A stretch of DNA of 64,000 bases from Nematostella vectensis (taxonomy: Eukaryota > Cnidaria > Anthozoa > Actiniaria > Edwardsiidae): NCBI RefSeq assembly GCF_932526225.1, contig NC_064046.1:3968001-4032000 (forward strand), given 5' to 3'. A model generated the notes under the pieces. The model searched no databases and was not told the origin of the DNA. It saw only the letters and a list, made by a program, of their open reading frames with translations. The position numbers and the translations under genes were made by a program. This document shows positions 24,185-34,560 of the stretch, piece by piece. Numbering within the stretch: position 1 is the stretch's first letter; every line of letters starts with the position of its first letter.

Positions 24185-25498
24185 CTGACATATAAGTAGT
24201 ATCACACACAACCCGTATGGAACTGACAAATCTTCGCGCATACTCAGTTGGATCTCCCTTTTCACGCATCCATTTTTGTTGAAACGCACATCGCACTTGT
24301 CCGGTTTCTATGGAGATGAGGTTTAGGCCTGCTTTCCTGGCGGCGCCATCGGGATCATCAAAGGGCTTTTTCAACTCTTCAATTTACCAAGCGTAAAAGT
24401 TGAGATTTGTTTTCTGAAACTCTCGCTAGAAGACAAAATGGTTAATACAATTTCAAAGGCAACCGATGTTAAGGCGAGATAAATTAGCAAGAAAATTTGA
24501 CTTCTCTCACTACAACTTGTTTTGCAACAACAGGCGCGTACCCAGGATTGGCTGAGGGGGGGTGCGCAGTTAAAGGTAACATGGAAAAAGCCTAGCGCAT
24601 GAAGATTTTTTAATAAGAAATGACCCACTTTTTACCGCCAAGGGGGGGGGGTGCGCGTACACCCTGCGCACCCGTCTGTGTACGCGCCTGAACAATATTA
24701 AGTGTTTTTCTTGCTCTTTACACACTGCACTCAACTTTTCAGCAGTCGTTATACCCCTTTCTTGAAATAATTTTTGCAGTATGGTCTCCCAGTCCCTAGC
24801 AGCCTGACGAGCAAAGGCTTCTGTCACTTCTGTGTCCGTGATCATGGTGTGAAATAGCGCCCCTGTGGTGTCACAAGGCTTGTCACGCAGCCAGTGCATG
24901 GCGGTGAATGAGAAACCAAACGTCACGCTCAGGAAAACATTGCTTGTAAAAGCTTGTGCCAGATGCGGTCACGAAAACATTTTTGAAATCCGAAAGGAAT
25001 ATAACCTGATGAGACACTAGAAATTTGTTACCAACAAACACGAAAATAACAATAGGCAAAAGATGTAAATGGTTTGCAATAAGCTATTCCAGCTATAAGC
25101 ATGCGCGCGCACTTGACATGGAAACCTCATAGTTGGGGTAGGTTATCCATTCTTCACGGGTGTCTGAAGACGCGAAAAATAAGCTTACCTTGCAATCTCA
25201 GAAACAAACCCTTGAAGTCATTGACTGGTTGATCTTCGTAGATAACGTGAATAGGAAGACTGTCACCATGTTTCTCTCGCAGAGCCTTCACTATCGCGTT
25301 CCTCAGTGACATAGACGTACCACCATCCGCGCACCCATAGTCAACAATAGTGAACACGCCGCCATCATGCGCTGAGGATAGCACGGCTTGGACTGCTATA
25401 GGTACTGCTATCCTTATAGTTTCGGATTGTGTTTTTATCCTGTTTGTGTAATTTCCCGAGCCGCCATAAGGAATATGACTGTGGGGGGACTGGAACAT
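24185..25498 (-). pseudogene. SABATH-family carboxyl methyltransferase, damaged
   Basis: Minus-strand fragments of a SAM-dependent methyltransferase of the salicylic acid/benzoic acid/theobromine type (Pfam Methyltransf_7 style), which methylates carboxyl groups of small molecules. Exon 25189-25498 starts at an ATG and carries GNYTNRIKTQ and the SAM-binding motif IVDYGCADGGTS. Its donor matches in phase an exon starting at 25016, which reads DFKNVFVTASGTSFYKQ. The frame then changes near 24922, before GFSFTAMHWLRDKPC. This exon runs into a MITE at 24690 and seems to lack the usual GG-L-V block. Exon 24185-24376 carries KKPFDDPDGAARKAGL and ends DTTYMSG at a GTAAGC donor. The final exon expected further left is absent; a phase-compatible one lies on the plus strand at 42519. 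It could be a recent pseudogene or a gene split by inversion. Confidence 0.7.
24531..24690. mobile_element. 160-bp MITE, CAGGCGCGTACCCAGG family, copy 1
   Basis: Starts CAGGCGCGTACCCAGGATTG and ends GTGTACGCGCCTG. It is flanked by an exact 5-bp duplication AACAA. Other copies are at 51660-51817 and 54598-54757. Inserted inside the methyltransferase gene region. Contains a G-run and no ORF of its own. Confidence 0.85.
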
Positions 25499-26282
25499 AA
25501 ATGTTCAATGTTAAACGCGGAGTTTTTAAAGAAGGGGCTTAAGGGTTTGCGGAGATGCGGTGTTGCCTTAAATCTGGCGCGGTGTTTCGTATTTTATTCC
25601 GCGGTATTGCGGTTTCTCTAGACTGCGAAAATTACGGTAATTGTCTTATTTTGACGGATTTGCGGTTTTTGGCGTTTTTCTGTGCAGTTTCTGTGCGGTT
25701 TTTGTAAATTGCACAAATGATTAGTAGCAATATTAAGGTTGTTTCTGTGAGCACAATTTGATTCTGCATTTTAGAACGTATCCGGACTAAAAAAGAAGAA
25801 TTTTTCTGCTATCTGAGCCTCGGCATGTTCTTAGCATGTTCTTAAAATTTGGTGAAATCTCAGGCTGGACGTTAAAAAAGGTAAAAAGATGGTTTTATAA
25901 AAAAAAAATAGTATATCCAAAGATTAAGTACAACTAGTCAACGCCCCGGCAAAACTTTCAAATGTCGCCGAGATAACAATTTAACAAAGCTGCCTCGAAA
26001 ATCTGTCCCCGAACCCAAGATGCAATCGTGAACTTCTTCCTACATCAAGGAAAATTACTGCCGAATCTTGATTGGACAAGATATCAAATTCAAACGGCAT
26101 AAAAAGTCAGCTGTATCAACTCGCATTCCCAGTAAACATGCCGCTATCCATGTCAAAACTAGTATGCATGCTCCTTCCTGATTGCACGCCATAGTGACTT
26201 TATTTCACACGATATCGAGAAGTTACAAATAATACGAGAACAAACAATACCTTTCAGAACGAAAAGGTAGAAAAAAATACAT
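25499..26282. other. Gene-free AT-rich spacer
   Basis: Upstream of the methyltransferase start codon. No ORF, repeat or RNA gene that I can support. It would contain that gene's promoter if it is expressed. Confidence 0.5.
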
Positions 26283-26397
26283 CCTCGGGTACCCAGGGCG
26301 TCGAGGTCAGAGTAACGAGGCATGACCTTCCCTCCCACGGCCTTTTTGCGCGGCGTACTCGCTTCTGTTACTACCTCGACGCCCTGGATTCTCGAGG
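26283..26397. mobile_element. 115-bp hairpin element
   Basis: CCTCGGGTACCCAGGGCGTCGAGG pairs with CCTCGACGCCCTGGATTCTCGAGG across a loop containing ACTCGCTTCTGTTAC. This is a short foldback MITE. A similar core (TCGTACCCAGGCCCT) recurs at 58287-58347. Confidence 0.75.
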
Positions 26398-26439
26398 TTG
26401 AAAAACTATTAAAAAAATATAATGTAATGTTTGGCATTT

Positions 26440-26645
26440 GAATAATGCACTTTAACATACGAAATTATGAAATGCGCTTCAGGACTGACTTTATTCGTTT
26501 GTGGCATTTGTATAGCGCACTTTAGCATACGAAATGATGAAATGCGCTTTACATGTGACTAACTTTACTCGTAAGTGGCATTTATATAGCGCACTTTAAT
26601 TCGAAATGATCGAATGCGCTTTACATGTGACTGACTTTACTCGTC
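26440..26645. repeat. About 65-bp tandem repeat, 3 copies
   Basis: Three copies of GTGGCATTTGTATAGCGCAC followed by TTTAGCATACGAAATGATG and AAATGCGCTTTACATGTGAC. Non-coding. Confidence 0.85.
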
Positions 26646-26689
26646 AGTGTGTAGATACGGACTGCTCCACGCAGTTTACAATCATGAGT

Positions 26690-26955
26690 GAGTTAGTGTG
26701 TAAGCATTGTCACTGAAGATGGCACCACGGGCCAGCATCCCAGCGGTTTTTTTTACGTCTCCCAATACAGGTTCATGATGTGGGATGAGAGACGGGATCT
26801 CCGGCTTAACGTCCTTATCCGAGAAGACGAGGGATTCACAGTCCCAAACGTAGAGAGCCAGGTTTTTTACACCTGGTAAAAATTCCAAGTTGACCTGAAC
26901 TGGGTTCGTACCCTGGTCCTCTTGCTTGAGAACCACTGAGCTATCGCGCCGCTCT
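26690..26955 (-). mobile_element. tRNA-derived SINE, minus strand
   Basis: On the minus strand the element starts GCGGCGCGATAGCTCAGTGG (tRNA A-box-like). About 35 bp later comes GGGTACGAACCC (B-box-like), then a body of about 200 bp with no ORF of interest. Internal polymerase III boxes followed by an unrelated body define a SINE. A related degenerate head lies at 10732. A tRNA gene is unlikely because there is no cloverleaf with matched acceptor arms. Confidence 0.7.
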
Positions 26956-27125
26956 CTACTGTAACAGCTATCTTTTCGGGTTCTATCACCAGATGTAACA
27001 GCTAATTTTTGATTAGACCAACTATGACCCCTTGGCTGTGGGTGGTACCGGATTTTTCTTGTTTGCTTTTACAAACTTGAAAACCTTACAATGCGTTTAC
27101 AAGATGTGTATAAAGTATTTTTATG

Positions 27126-27641
27126 GGGTTTAATAAAAACTGCATGAAACTTGACAAGTGAGTTCATCTTGTGAAACGGTAACAAGATGTGTATCTTGTA
27201 GCCATGGAAACCAGGGTCACGTGACTAAAAGGCGGCCATCTAGGATTTTTTAATAAATGGAGATTCTTCTAATGGACCCTGCCTCCAGCCTTAAACTGCC
27301 ACATAAGACTACAATATGAATATTGGAATATGTTAAGAAAAAAAATAAAAAAATCACAATTTTGTGCTTTTTCTTTTTCGAACGAAAAAAAAAAATTCTA
27401 GTTTTTTTTTTTCTGAATTAATCCCAATTGTCTAGTTGCAGTCTTGTGCAGACAGCTAATACCTATAAATTAATACAATTTTCGTAGCATTTGGTTGAGT
27501 TTAAGGTTGCAGGCAAAAAAACATGGCCGCCTTCTTGTCAAGTGACCTTAGTTTCCATGGTTACAGAATATATAGTCCTTTTCCGTTTCACAAGACAAAC
27601 TCACTTGACGAGTTTCATGCATTTATGCCTAAACCCCTGAA
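27126..27641. mobile_element. Inverted-repeat element, about 515 bp
   Basis: The left arm contains TGCATGAAACTTGACAAGTG, TCTTGTGAAACGG, GCCATGGAAACCAGGGTCAC and AAGGCGGCCAT. The right arm contains the same in reverse complement (ATGGCCGCCTT, GTGACCTTAGTTTCCATGG, CCGTTTCACAAGA, CACTTGACGAGTTTCATGCA). Arms are over 100 bp. The centre is A/T-homopolymer-rich. Non-autonomous DNA transposon or foldback element. Confidence 0.8.
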
Positions 27642-27988
27642 GATACACCATTTCATGTGATTATGCGGTATAATATTGAGCCATGCCTTAGATAATAGAT
27701 CACTATGTGGGTGTGCCAGTCGGTTTCCCTTGGGCTACCGTGACTTAAGTAATGTTTACAATGTTGCTACGACTATCGAAGTCACACACTAACTTGTTAC
27801 ATTGCTAGTGCGCATGGCAAGTTACTCACGTGATTATTATTATTGACAGCTTTCCAATCATTTTTGCAGTCGACGTGCTAAAACCTTATTTTACCTACGG
27901 CTAGATCTGAAGCCTACTTAGGGTAAACCTAGTGTGAACTCAGACATAATTTTTCTAATGTAGTTAACGGATACAGGACCAAAACAAA

Positions 27989-29697
27989 TGCTCAAAACTC
28001 AGTCTAGCGTTTCTAAAAATAAAAAATGCTTATCTTAAAGACAAAACCATTTTCACTATACTTACATCTAGTTTGAAAGCCTTCTTGCATGCATTTCTCG
28101 ATGTTTCATCAATAGAATATCCGGCGAGCTAAAAACCGTGACGGCATTTGTAGAGTGAGCAGGGGGTTGAGGAAACAGGTAGCAATTCTTTTTACGCCGC
28201 ACCTTGCCATTTTCACAAAAACGTAAACGTGAATCACCCTATACAAGCTATATAAGCGGAAGAATAAACAAAGCTTGTTGCGTGTATGGATGATGTTAAT
28301 TTGACTGCTAGGAGGTGATGCGTATACTCAAAGGAAAAAAAGTCAAGTGTGTTCTGATGAGTTCTGTAATTGAGCCGAGGGCCAATACGTAATGCATATT
28401 ACATTTTGCTGCCAATATCACCAGTTTCATTCCGGTAAATTAGGGAAAGTTCATTTATTATCCCGAGGGGGGGCCCCTTACGCTTCCCACATATTTTCGG
28501 TGCCCCCCCTCCCCTCCCGAAAACCGAAGAAAGAAGGAGCAAAGGAAGGAACGGCAATGACGCGATCAAGAGATTAGCTGCAAGCTTTGACAGAAAGTGG
28601 AGGGGAAGGAATTGGATGAAAACATCATCAGAAAGAGAAAAAGTGATGTACTCAATTTCTCAATGATGTGACTAACTCCAGGTTGCAGCCTGATCATGGA
28701 TGATGCTATAGATGACGTAAAAGAAGCAAAAAGGCTTTTCGATCTTCTCCTTCCAAGGAAAGCGCAGAGAAAAGAGAGCAAGGAAGAAAGCGAATTAGAT
28801 ATGAGCGAGGATTTTGATGACTGAGAATGAGCGCTTATAGCATTAAAACAGGGTCTGGATGGGGGATCTGCATGTCGGTAGTCAGTTAAAATTTCCATAA
28901 TTTGTCGGTAGTCGGTAAGAATTATCGGTCTTTGTTGGTAGTTGGTGAATCTAAGCTAGTATTCGCTCTTCTACCAGATTTCATGATTTAGTAATTAATA
29001 ATAAATTAATTATGGATTAATAATTGACTGAAAAGTTGATGCAACAGGAAATACATAGTGCAGATTTTGAAATGGCCGAATTTAAGTAGATTGACGATGG
29101 AAGTAAAGGGTAAAAATACCGGAAATAATAAAATGTGGGTAGTCAGCAAATATTTTTTTTGTCGCTAGTCACTAGTTTTTTTCATGTTTTGTCGGTAGTC
29201 AGTTACTTTTTAAGCCGTTTGTCGGTTTTGTTTATATTCTAGATATGACTATAAGCACTTTATAATATTTATATAGCGGAAACCATAAAGAGATGTATTT
29301 AGGGTGTATACAGGTTTGCATTGCATAGATAAAACGTGGCTTAATACGTATCCTTGACTTCTGGATTGTGCATGCCAAATAACTGCCACCAAACCGAAAC
29401 AAGTTGAACCAAGAAGTCTGATTTGACACGTCAAATTATATAGTAAAGACAACACCCGAAGAAATCAGTGACCCCCCTTTTAAAATCCAAACACTTTCGA
29501 CGCCCCGGCCTTTAGACCTAGGCAATTTCTCGAAGGCCCCCCACAGTATCCTCACCCCCTCCCCCCCCCCCCCCTCGGGATAATAAATGGACTTTCCATT
29601 AGTAACAATTTCCGATGATATTGAACGGAAAACTCGGATGTGAATGCGTTTGAAGCAATTTGATTTTTTTTAAGAAACGCTAGACTGAGTTTGTGCA
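27989..29697. mobile_element. Nested inverted-repeat transposon relic, about 1.7 kb
   Basis: The outer arms are CTCAAAACTCAGTCTAGCGT at 27989-28014 and its inverse at 29672-29697. An inner pair reads CATTTATTATCCCGAGGGGG at about 28452 and its inverse at 29566-29605. Between them are short ORFs only and GTCGGTAGTCAGT repeats (28876-29220). No transposase frame is recognisable. Probably one DNA transposon nested in another, or one element with sub-terminal repeats. Confidence 0.6.
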
Positions 29698-29783
29698 CTT
29701 TTGAAGAATTGCATGACCGTCTTTGAAGCACCTGGTGCGTTGAAGATGCGTAGAGACTGAGTTTGAAGCAGCTTGTACATTGT

Positions 29784-29836
29784 CCAGGTCCGTACCCAGG
29801 ATTTTTCTTGGAAGGGTGTGAAATCCGAAAAGGTGA
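29784..29836. mobile_element. Half of a CAGG-CGTACCCAGG MITE at the viral element's left edge
   Basis: CAGGTCCGTACCCAGGATTT matches the left end of the MITE family at 24531. The sequence is cut off by the viral terminal repeat at 29837. The other half is not found to the right of 41963. Confidence 0.5.
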
Positions 29837-30102
29837 AGATTAATAATTGCTGGTTATTAATCTACGTGGGGATCACTTCGCGTAGATGGATACTTAGCAG
29901 AAGTAGGTCTACGCAAAACACACTCCGCGTAGATGGGTAAATAGCGATGGTTAGTCTATGTCGGGGACGCCAGCGCCTTGTGCTAGGACCTGAGGGCCGT
30001 GAAAACGAGGAACGTGGATTGGGCCGCCAAAATACGGGGCGCGGAACAACCGTTTTTCGGCCGTAAATTCAAAGCCGCTGGTGTGGCGTTTAAACCTGAG
30101 TT
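29837..30102 (+). repeat. Left terminal inverted repeat (about 266 bp)
   Basis: Matches 41699-41963 in reverse complement at roughly 95% by eye. The outermost 27 bp form a hairpin (AGATTAATAA, 7-nt loop, TTATTAATCT). Two more inner hairpins use ATCTACG/CGTAGAT and TCTACGC/GCGTAGA arms. Confidence 0.95.
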
Positions 30103-30121
30103 TTACTCACGCGGTGCTTGA
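29999..30121 (+). CDS. Small ORF largely inside the left terminal repeat (40 codons)
   Basis: An open frame from a GTG at 29999 to TGA at 30119-30121, containing RNVDWAAK and QPFFGRKFKAAGVAF. The right terminal repeat holds a mirror copy on the minus strand (from 41801 downward) with almost the same peptide. The few differences between the two copies lie in a short AAKIRGAEQ/AANLRGTEQ stretch. No in-frame ATG is visible, so translation is uncertain. It could be the tail of a spliced small protein or a conserved repeat sequence that happens to be open. Confidence 0.4.
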   Translation: MKTRNVDWAAKIRGAEQPFFGRKFKAAGVAFKPEFYSRGA

Positions 30122-30642
30122 ATTTCTTCCAATCCCACAGTTTGGTCGTTCAATTATGCTTGTTTTCATGACTTCGAACTTCTCTCGGGATTTCTCTGCT
30201 AAAGCAGCGATAATAGGGCGATGCCATTGAGGGATTCGAACGAATACGGCGATGAATACCGTCGTGTGTTCTTTTTATCGAACGCTCGATCACCGGCCAC
30301 AGGTCTACGATCTTATGGCAGTCCTTGTTTGCCACAGAAGCCTCCTGTTACCGAAATACAGTTTCAGAGAGGCGGTCGAACTCTTTTAAACTCCATGTAC
30401 GAAGGCGTCCTCCTCTTTCCCCTCGGTTGTTACTGAAAGTTTCCAGCCAAGCACTTTAGGTCTAATTCCGTGTTTGAGTCGAGCCGCCATATTGGATAAT
30501 TGAGCTTGGTACTTCATGACATACGTTTTTAAGGACTTTGTGACTCGCACTCTAAAAAATATATTCCAATGATGCAGTTCGAACCCCCAAGGACTTGCAA
30601 TTAGACATCCGTCTGTCCTGTGGTATACCGAGCGTTCGAAGG
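30122..30642. other. Leader region of the viral element
   Basis: No gene that I can support. Several short frames on the minus strand (30150-30335) are possible remnants. It may hold promoter elements for the zinc-finger and polymerase genes. Confidence 0.4.
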
Positions 30643-30933
30643 ATGAAGTGCGGAAAGGATTATTGCGGGTGGCTAAAGGTCGGTCACGCAGGCACGTGCG
30701 GCCGGAGGTGCATGGACACCTACTGCAAGGTGCACCTCCAAAGGCTCCGTAAAGGCAGCCCCCTCCTCGTGCCGTGCAGGATCTGCGGCATAGGGACTCG
30801 GTCGGAGACGCGGTTGTGCCGCCCCTGCGGAGCGAATCGTGAAGGGCAGAGGATGCGTGGCGTCGAGAGGCGCGCTCGGAAATGGTTCGCACTCGTCCTG
30901 TCTGACATCGCAGCCCGCGGTACGGGCAATTAG
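30643..30933 (+). CDS. Cysteine-rich zinc-finger-like protein (96 aa)
   Basis: Starts at ATG 30643 (MKCGKDYCGW) and ends at TAG 30931-30933. Cysteines at residues 3, 8, 19, 23 and 28 with His31 form one cluster. Cys45-x2-Cys48-x10-Cys59-x2-Cys62 forms a second four-cysteine zinc ribbon. The rest is basic, so nucleic-acid binding is a reasonable inference. It is intact, and small cysteine-rich proteins are found next to polymerase genes in related elements. The last 14 codons lie in the first copy of a 72-bp tandem repeat. Confidence 0.65.
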   Translation: MKCGKDYCGWLKVGHAGTCGRRCMDTYCKVHLQRLRKGSPLLVPCRICGIGTRSETRLCRPCGANREGQRMRGVERRARKWFALVLSDIAARGTGN

Positions 30934-31096
30934 AGACTGGGTGGCACAAGGCATACCCAAACGCTCGTCCTGTCCGACACCGCTGCGCGCGGTACTGGCA
31001 ATTAGAGACTGAGTGGCACAAGTCATACCCAAACACCCATCCCGCCGGTTGTGATACGGGCAGTCGGAGACTGGGTGGCACAAGGTGTGCCCAAAC
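30891..31096 (+). repeat. 72-bp tandem repeat, 3 copies, just before the polymerase start
   Basis: Copies at 30891-30962, 30963-31034 (72 bp each) and 31035-31096 (62 bp). Each ends with AGACTGGGTGGCACAAG followed by CCCAAAC. The third copy ends exactly at the polymerase ATG (31097). The position suggests a control region or replication-related repeat. Confidence 0.85.
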
Positions 31097-34000
31097 ATGG
31101 ACGCTTATATAGAGGAGATTCTCAATAGCATGCCTGACAAAGAGGCGCCCGCCGTACTGGCAGGGCTGGTCCAGAACATCCTGGACGAGGACATCCCCGA
31201 CGATGTCAAACACAAGCTGCTTAAGCCGCTCGTACCGGCGAAAGTGTGGACAGAGGAAGTCCGGCGCGAGTTCGACCCTTTGCTGGCGGGACGGCGGCAA
31301 AGGAGCTCAAAGAGCTTAGACCCCGAGAAATACTATTCTCTCTTCGTCGGCGGCGCCCATCTTCGGTTCCCAAGCGTGGATGCCACTCTTCGGGGCCAAG
31401 ACGTAAGCGCCAGTGTTTACCAGGAGATACGAGATCTTGGTGGAGCAGGTGTCATTGCTCTAAAGCCGGTTATGCGGGGGCCTGATATTAATGGCAACGG
31501 CTCGGTGTGGTGGGTCTCGCACGAGCGAGAGTCTCTGCGGGCGAACGCAGTGCTTCCGCTTGTGCTCGAGATGGAAGACCCCGACCGGCGTTACGGACTC
31601 TTCACGGTCGTTGGTAAGGCCCCCGCAGAGCCATTGGCGCCAATCACGGAGGAGGAAGGGCGCTCGGAGCACAAGATTGGTGGGTCGTTAGTCAAAAGAG
31701 GGGACCAAATCGCAGTCGGCGCCCTGGAAGGCATCGATGCGGGTATTTGGGAGAAAGGACAAGAGTACCTCGTCTACGTGAGATACGAGTTTCGCCCTTT
31801 ACCTGAGCAGAATGGTGAGCCTGGGCCAATGTTTGAGCGAGAGGGGAGTGACGCCTTCGCTAACTGTGTTGTGAGCTATTTTGCCGACTTCTTGAGGAAT
31901 CGCGGCACCTCGCGCTCCCTTGATCTGACCAAGACACGAGAAAAGATCCTTGAGCGATTTGACAAGAAGCTGGCCACTACGGGATGCACCAAAGAAGACC
32001 TCTTTGAGATGGAAAAGAAGCTCGAGATAGAGCTGGTAGCCGTGGACGCCCTGGGCAACGTTATGTGGGACTCGGGGAAGTACAAGAGGGGGTGCACACA
32101 AATCCGCATCCCTTGCCACAATAACCACGCCTGGGCGGAGCTTCCGACTGAACCACCTGCGATCACGAACGTCCACGGCCTAGACTTCGAGGCTGAGGGG
32201 GAGCTTCGTTCGTTATGTCAGGAGAAGGCAGCGCGAAGCGCTACCAGTGCCGCCACAAAAACGCGCGAGGCAAAAGTGCGGGAGGCGCTCATTCGCTTTA
32301 TAAACAGGGCGATCCCCAGAAGCACGAGGATCTGGCTGTGCGGGCGCGTTATAGTCACGCACGAAGGCAAACTGTACCGATCGGGACAGGACGGAGCGGC
32401 TATTGACAGGGCGTTTACAGATGAGACAGGATATGATCCTCAATGGCTCTCTGATGATCACCCAGCCTACCAAGAGTACACCAAAGCTACGCACTCGATG
32501 GGCGGTGCAATAGGGTATCGCTTCAAAAAGTGGACCCAAAGAGACAACATCAGGCCAACGCCTCTTAAATACAATGACGTCTGGCGAGCGGCGCAGGTTG
32601 AGTCCAAAGTGTGGAATAGCAAGGAAAACTTAGGGGCGCAGCCCCATGCGCACATCGACATGCGTGCAGCGTACCTAGGATGCGAGGACAGTGTCTTCGG
32701 CGGCGCCTCGGACGCCATTGATTTGGTACGGAAATACGGCTTTCCTACGAACGTTTATCGTATCGCGGATGTTGTGGGACGGCCATTGAGCGAGGTTCTT
32801 CAACTGACCGGGGTCATTCAGCTGACCGAGTGGGGGTTCTCTGAAGCCTGCCACCCCTACACTTCCGGGAGGGTAGGGCAGCACTTGGAACAAAACGACG
32901 GCTGGATCACCACGCCAGAGCTCAAAGACCTGTTAGACTCGGGTGACCTCGTCATGGCCGCGGCGAGGGAGGTGTTGTATAGCGTCGGAAAAAAGGACTC
33001 CATCAAGTTCCCCCACTCCATCGCGTGCCGCCCCGGCGGCGAAGACTCGCAGTACCCTGAGGGTCGAGATCTCGCTGTCCGTTTTGTAGGCAAGTGCGCT
33101 CGCCATGGCGACGAGTCCTCGATCGTAGTCCGCGACCGTGAAGAAGCCGCGTATCTGACAAACCTCCTTGCGGGCACCGACCACTTACTTAACTTCGAGC
33201 ATGCCGACGGGGCTCATCTGATCCAATACAAAGACGGTGTCCGGCTCTTACAATGGTACCATATCAGGGCCTTCGTCTTGGCGTACACAAACATAGCGTT
33301 GCCACGCATGTTGAGGCGGATCCCTCGCGAAGACGTCCTCCGAGTGTGCACAGATGCCATATACGCAAAGGCGGTGCCCAGTGGTGTGAAGCTCGTGGAG
33401 CGAAATCCGAGGTATTGAGAGTGGCGCCACAAGAAGCCTGGGTACGAGTGGCGACCTGAAGCGGCTTGGGGTCCAAAGAGGTCGGGGTGCTTGGCTAGGG
33501 AGTCTGCCTTGCGATCTAGTGGCAGCAACCTCTGCAAAGATGTATCTAGCCGGCCAAGGAAGATCGGGGAAGACCGAGTGGGCGGTGAGCATGTTCCGCG
33601 GCCGCAACGTTGTGGTGCTCACCCCCGAGAACGACCTCGCCCACGACCATCGCAACAACCCGCGCCTCGCGGTGAAGGCTCAAACCTACCACCACTACCT
33701 CTGCATACCAGCGGAGAAGCCGATAGAGGAGTGGAGACCTTCCGAGCTGGGGCACAAACTCGACCGTCTCGCAGAAGTAATCATCATTGACGAGTGCTGT
33801 AAGGTACAGACTAAAGTGCTACGCGCCATCCTAGGGTATCTCTCCACGCGGCCTTGTCAGGTAGTGTGTTGTGGCGACTATGGGCAGGTCCCGCCCTGGG
33901 GAGATAAAGAGAGGCCTCACGATATGCTCAAGGAGTGGGCACAAGGGAACATCCGCTGGTTCGAGTCCGACTACCGCTGCCTGTGTGAAGACTGCGGAAG

Positions 34001-34256
34001 CCGTACAGTACATGCGACTGCGGCTCTGCCGCGCCCTCCTCCAGGCTCCACGACATAAAGGGCCGGATTTGTTGTTAGCCAGATTCCCAACAGCTTGAGG
34101 TGTTTCGAGAGGAGTGGGATGGGGTGGCGTTCGACGCGGCGATCGAGCAGGCCCACCCAAGCGATATGTGGGTGTGCTCGACCAACAAGATGGGGGCCCT
34201 TGTTCAGCAGCGATTGGTAGAGCACCACTCTCGCGACTTTGAGCTTGCCAATCGAG
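31097..34256 (+). pseudogene. Family-B-polymerase-like protein fused to SF1 helicase, broken
   Basis: An open frame from ATG 31097 runs 773 codons to TGA at 33416-33418. Palm-like motifs are HIDMRAAY near residue 519 (motif A position) and RVCTDAIY near 749 (motif C position, where the usual DTD is reduced). The preceding HIRAFVLAYTNIALPRML is typical of family B DNA polymerases. The N-terminal 400 residues are unrecognised. The same frame stays protein-like beyond the TGA to about 33480. Coding then passes to another frame with an SF1 helicase: Walker A GQGRSGKT (about 33553), Walker B IIIDEC, motif III GDYGQVPPW (about 33873). Two more frame changes (near 34000 and 34085) follow before the gene is cut at about 34256. 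Likely role: replication of the linear viral genome. Both the polymerase assignment and the fusion are inferences from motifs and contiguity. Confidence 0.6.
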
Positions 34257-34445
34257 GATTTTTTGTCGCCGCTGTTGGTAGCGTCCATAGTCTTGTTGGT
34301 ATTTCTCTAGGGCCTTGTCGTGCCTCTCCTTCTCAGCTAAGGCAGGGCTCTCATCGTTCGACAGGAACTTTGCGAGGTAGTTGCCACCAACGAATGCAGT
34401 CGCGTTTAGGACGGTGCCGCCAACCAAAATCGCGATGGAGGCCAT
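34250..34445 (-). pseudogene. Truncated small membrane protein gene
   Basis: Starts at ATG 34445 with a hydrophobic segment (MASIAILVGGTVLNATAF) followed by a charged helical region (KALEKYQQDYGRYQQ). After KILDW (about 34250) the frame runs into the antisense of the helicase gene, so the 3' part is missing. It belongs with the conserved small proteins of this virus lineage; the function is unknown. The deletion also removed the end of the convergent helicase gene. Confidence 0.6.
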
Positions 34446-34560
34446 CGAGTAGTGTGTTTGTGCGAAGCACACTTCGCGTGCGCACACTTCACCTGCTGTG
34501 TGTACGCACGTGAAACGTACACGAGTCTAATACATGGCCTACACATGTGACAGTACACTA

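Noticed and set aside
26880-26955. tRNA gene
   Set aside because: Polymerase III boxes present but no matching acceptor stem or anticodon arm; fits a SINE head.
30150-30335. Minus-strand ORF of 61 codons in the viral leader
   Set aside because: No ordered domain, and a neighbouring frame looks equally protein-like; too ambiguous to annotate.
30122-30642. Viral integrase gene expected for a Polinton
   Set aside because: No retroviral-type DDE or HHCC pattern seen here or in any other frame of the element.
30386-31300. 304-codon minus-strand ORF over the viral leader and zinc-finger gene
   Set aside because: Antisense of the 72-bp repeats and of the cysteine-rich gene; GC-rich sequence with few stops and no protein-like pattern.
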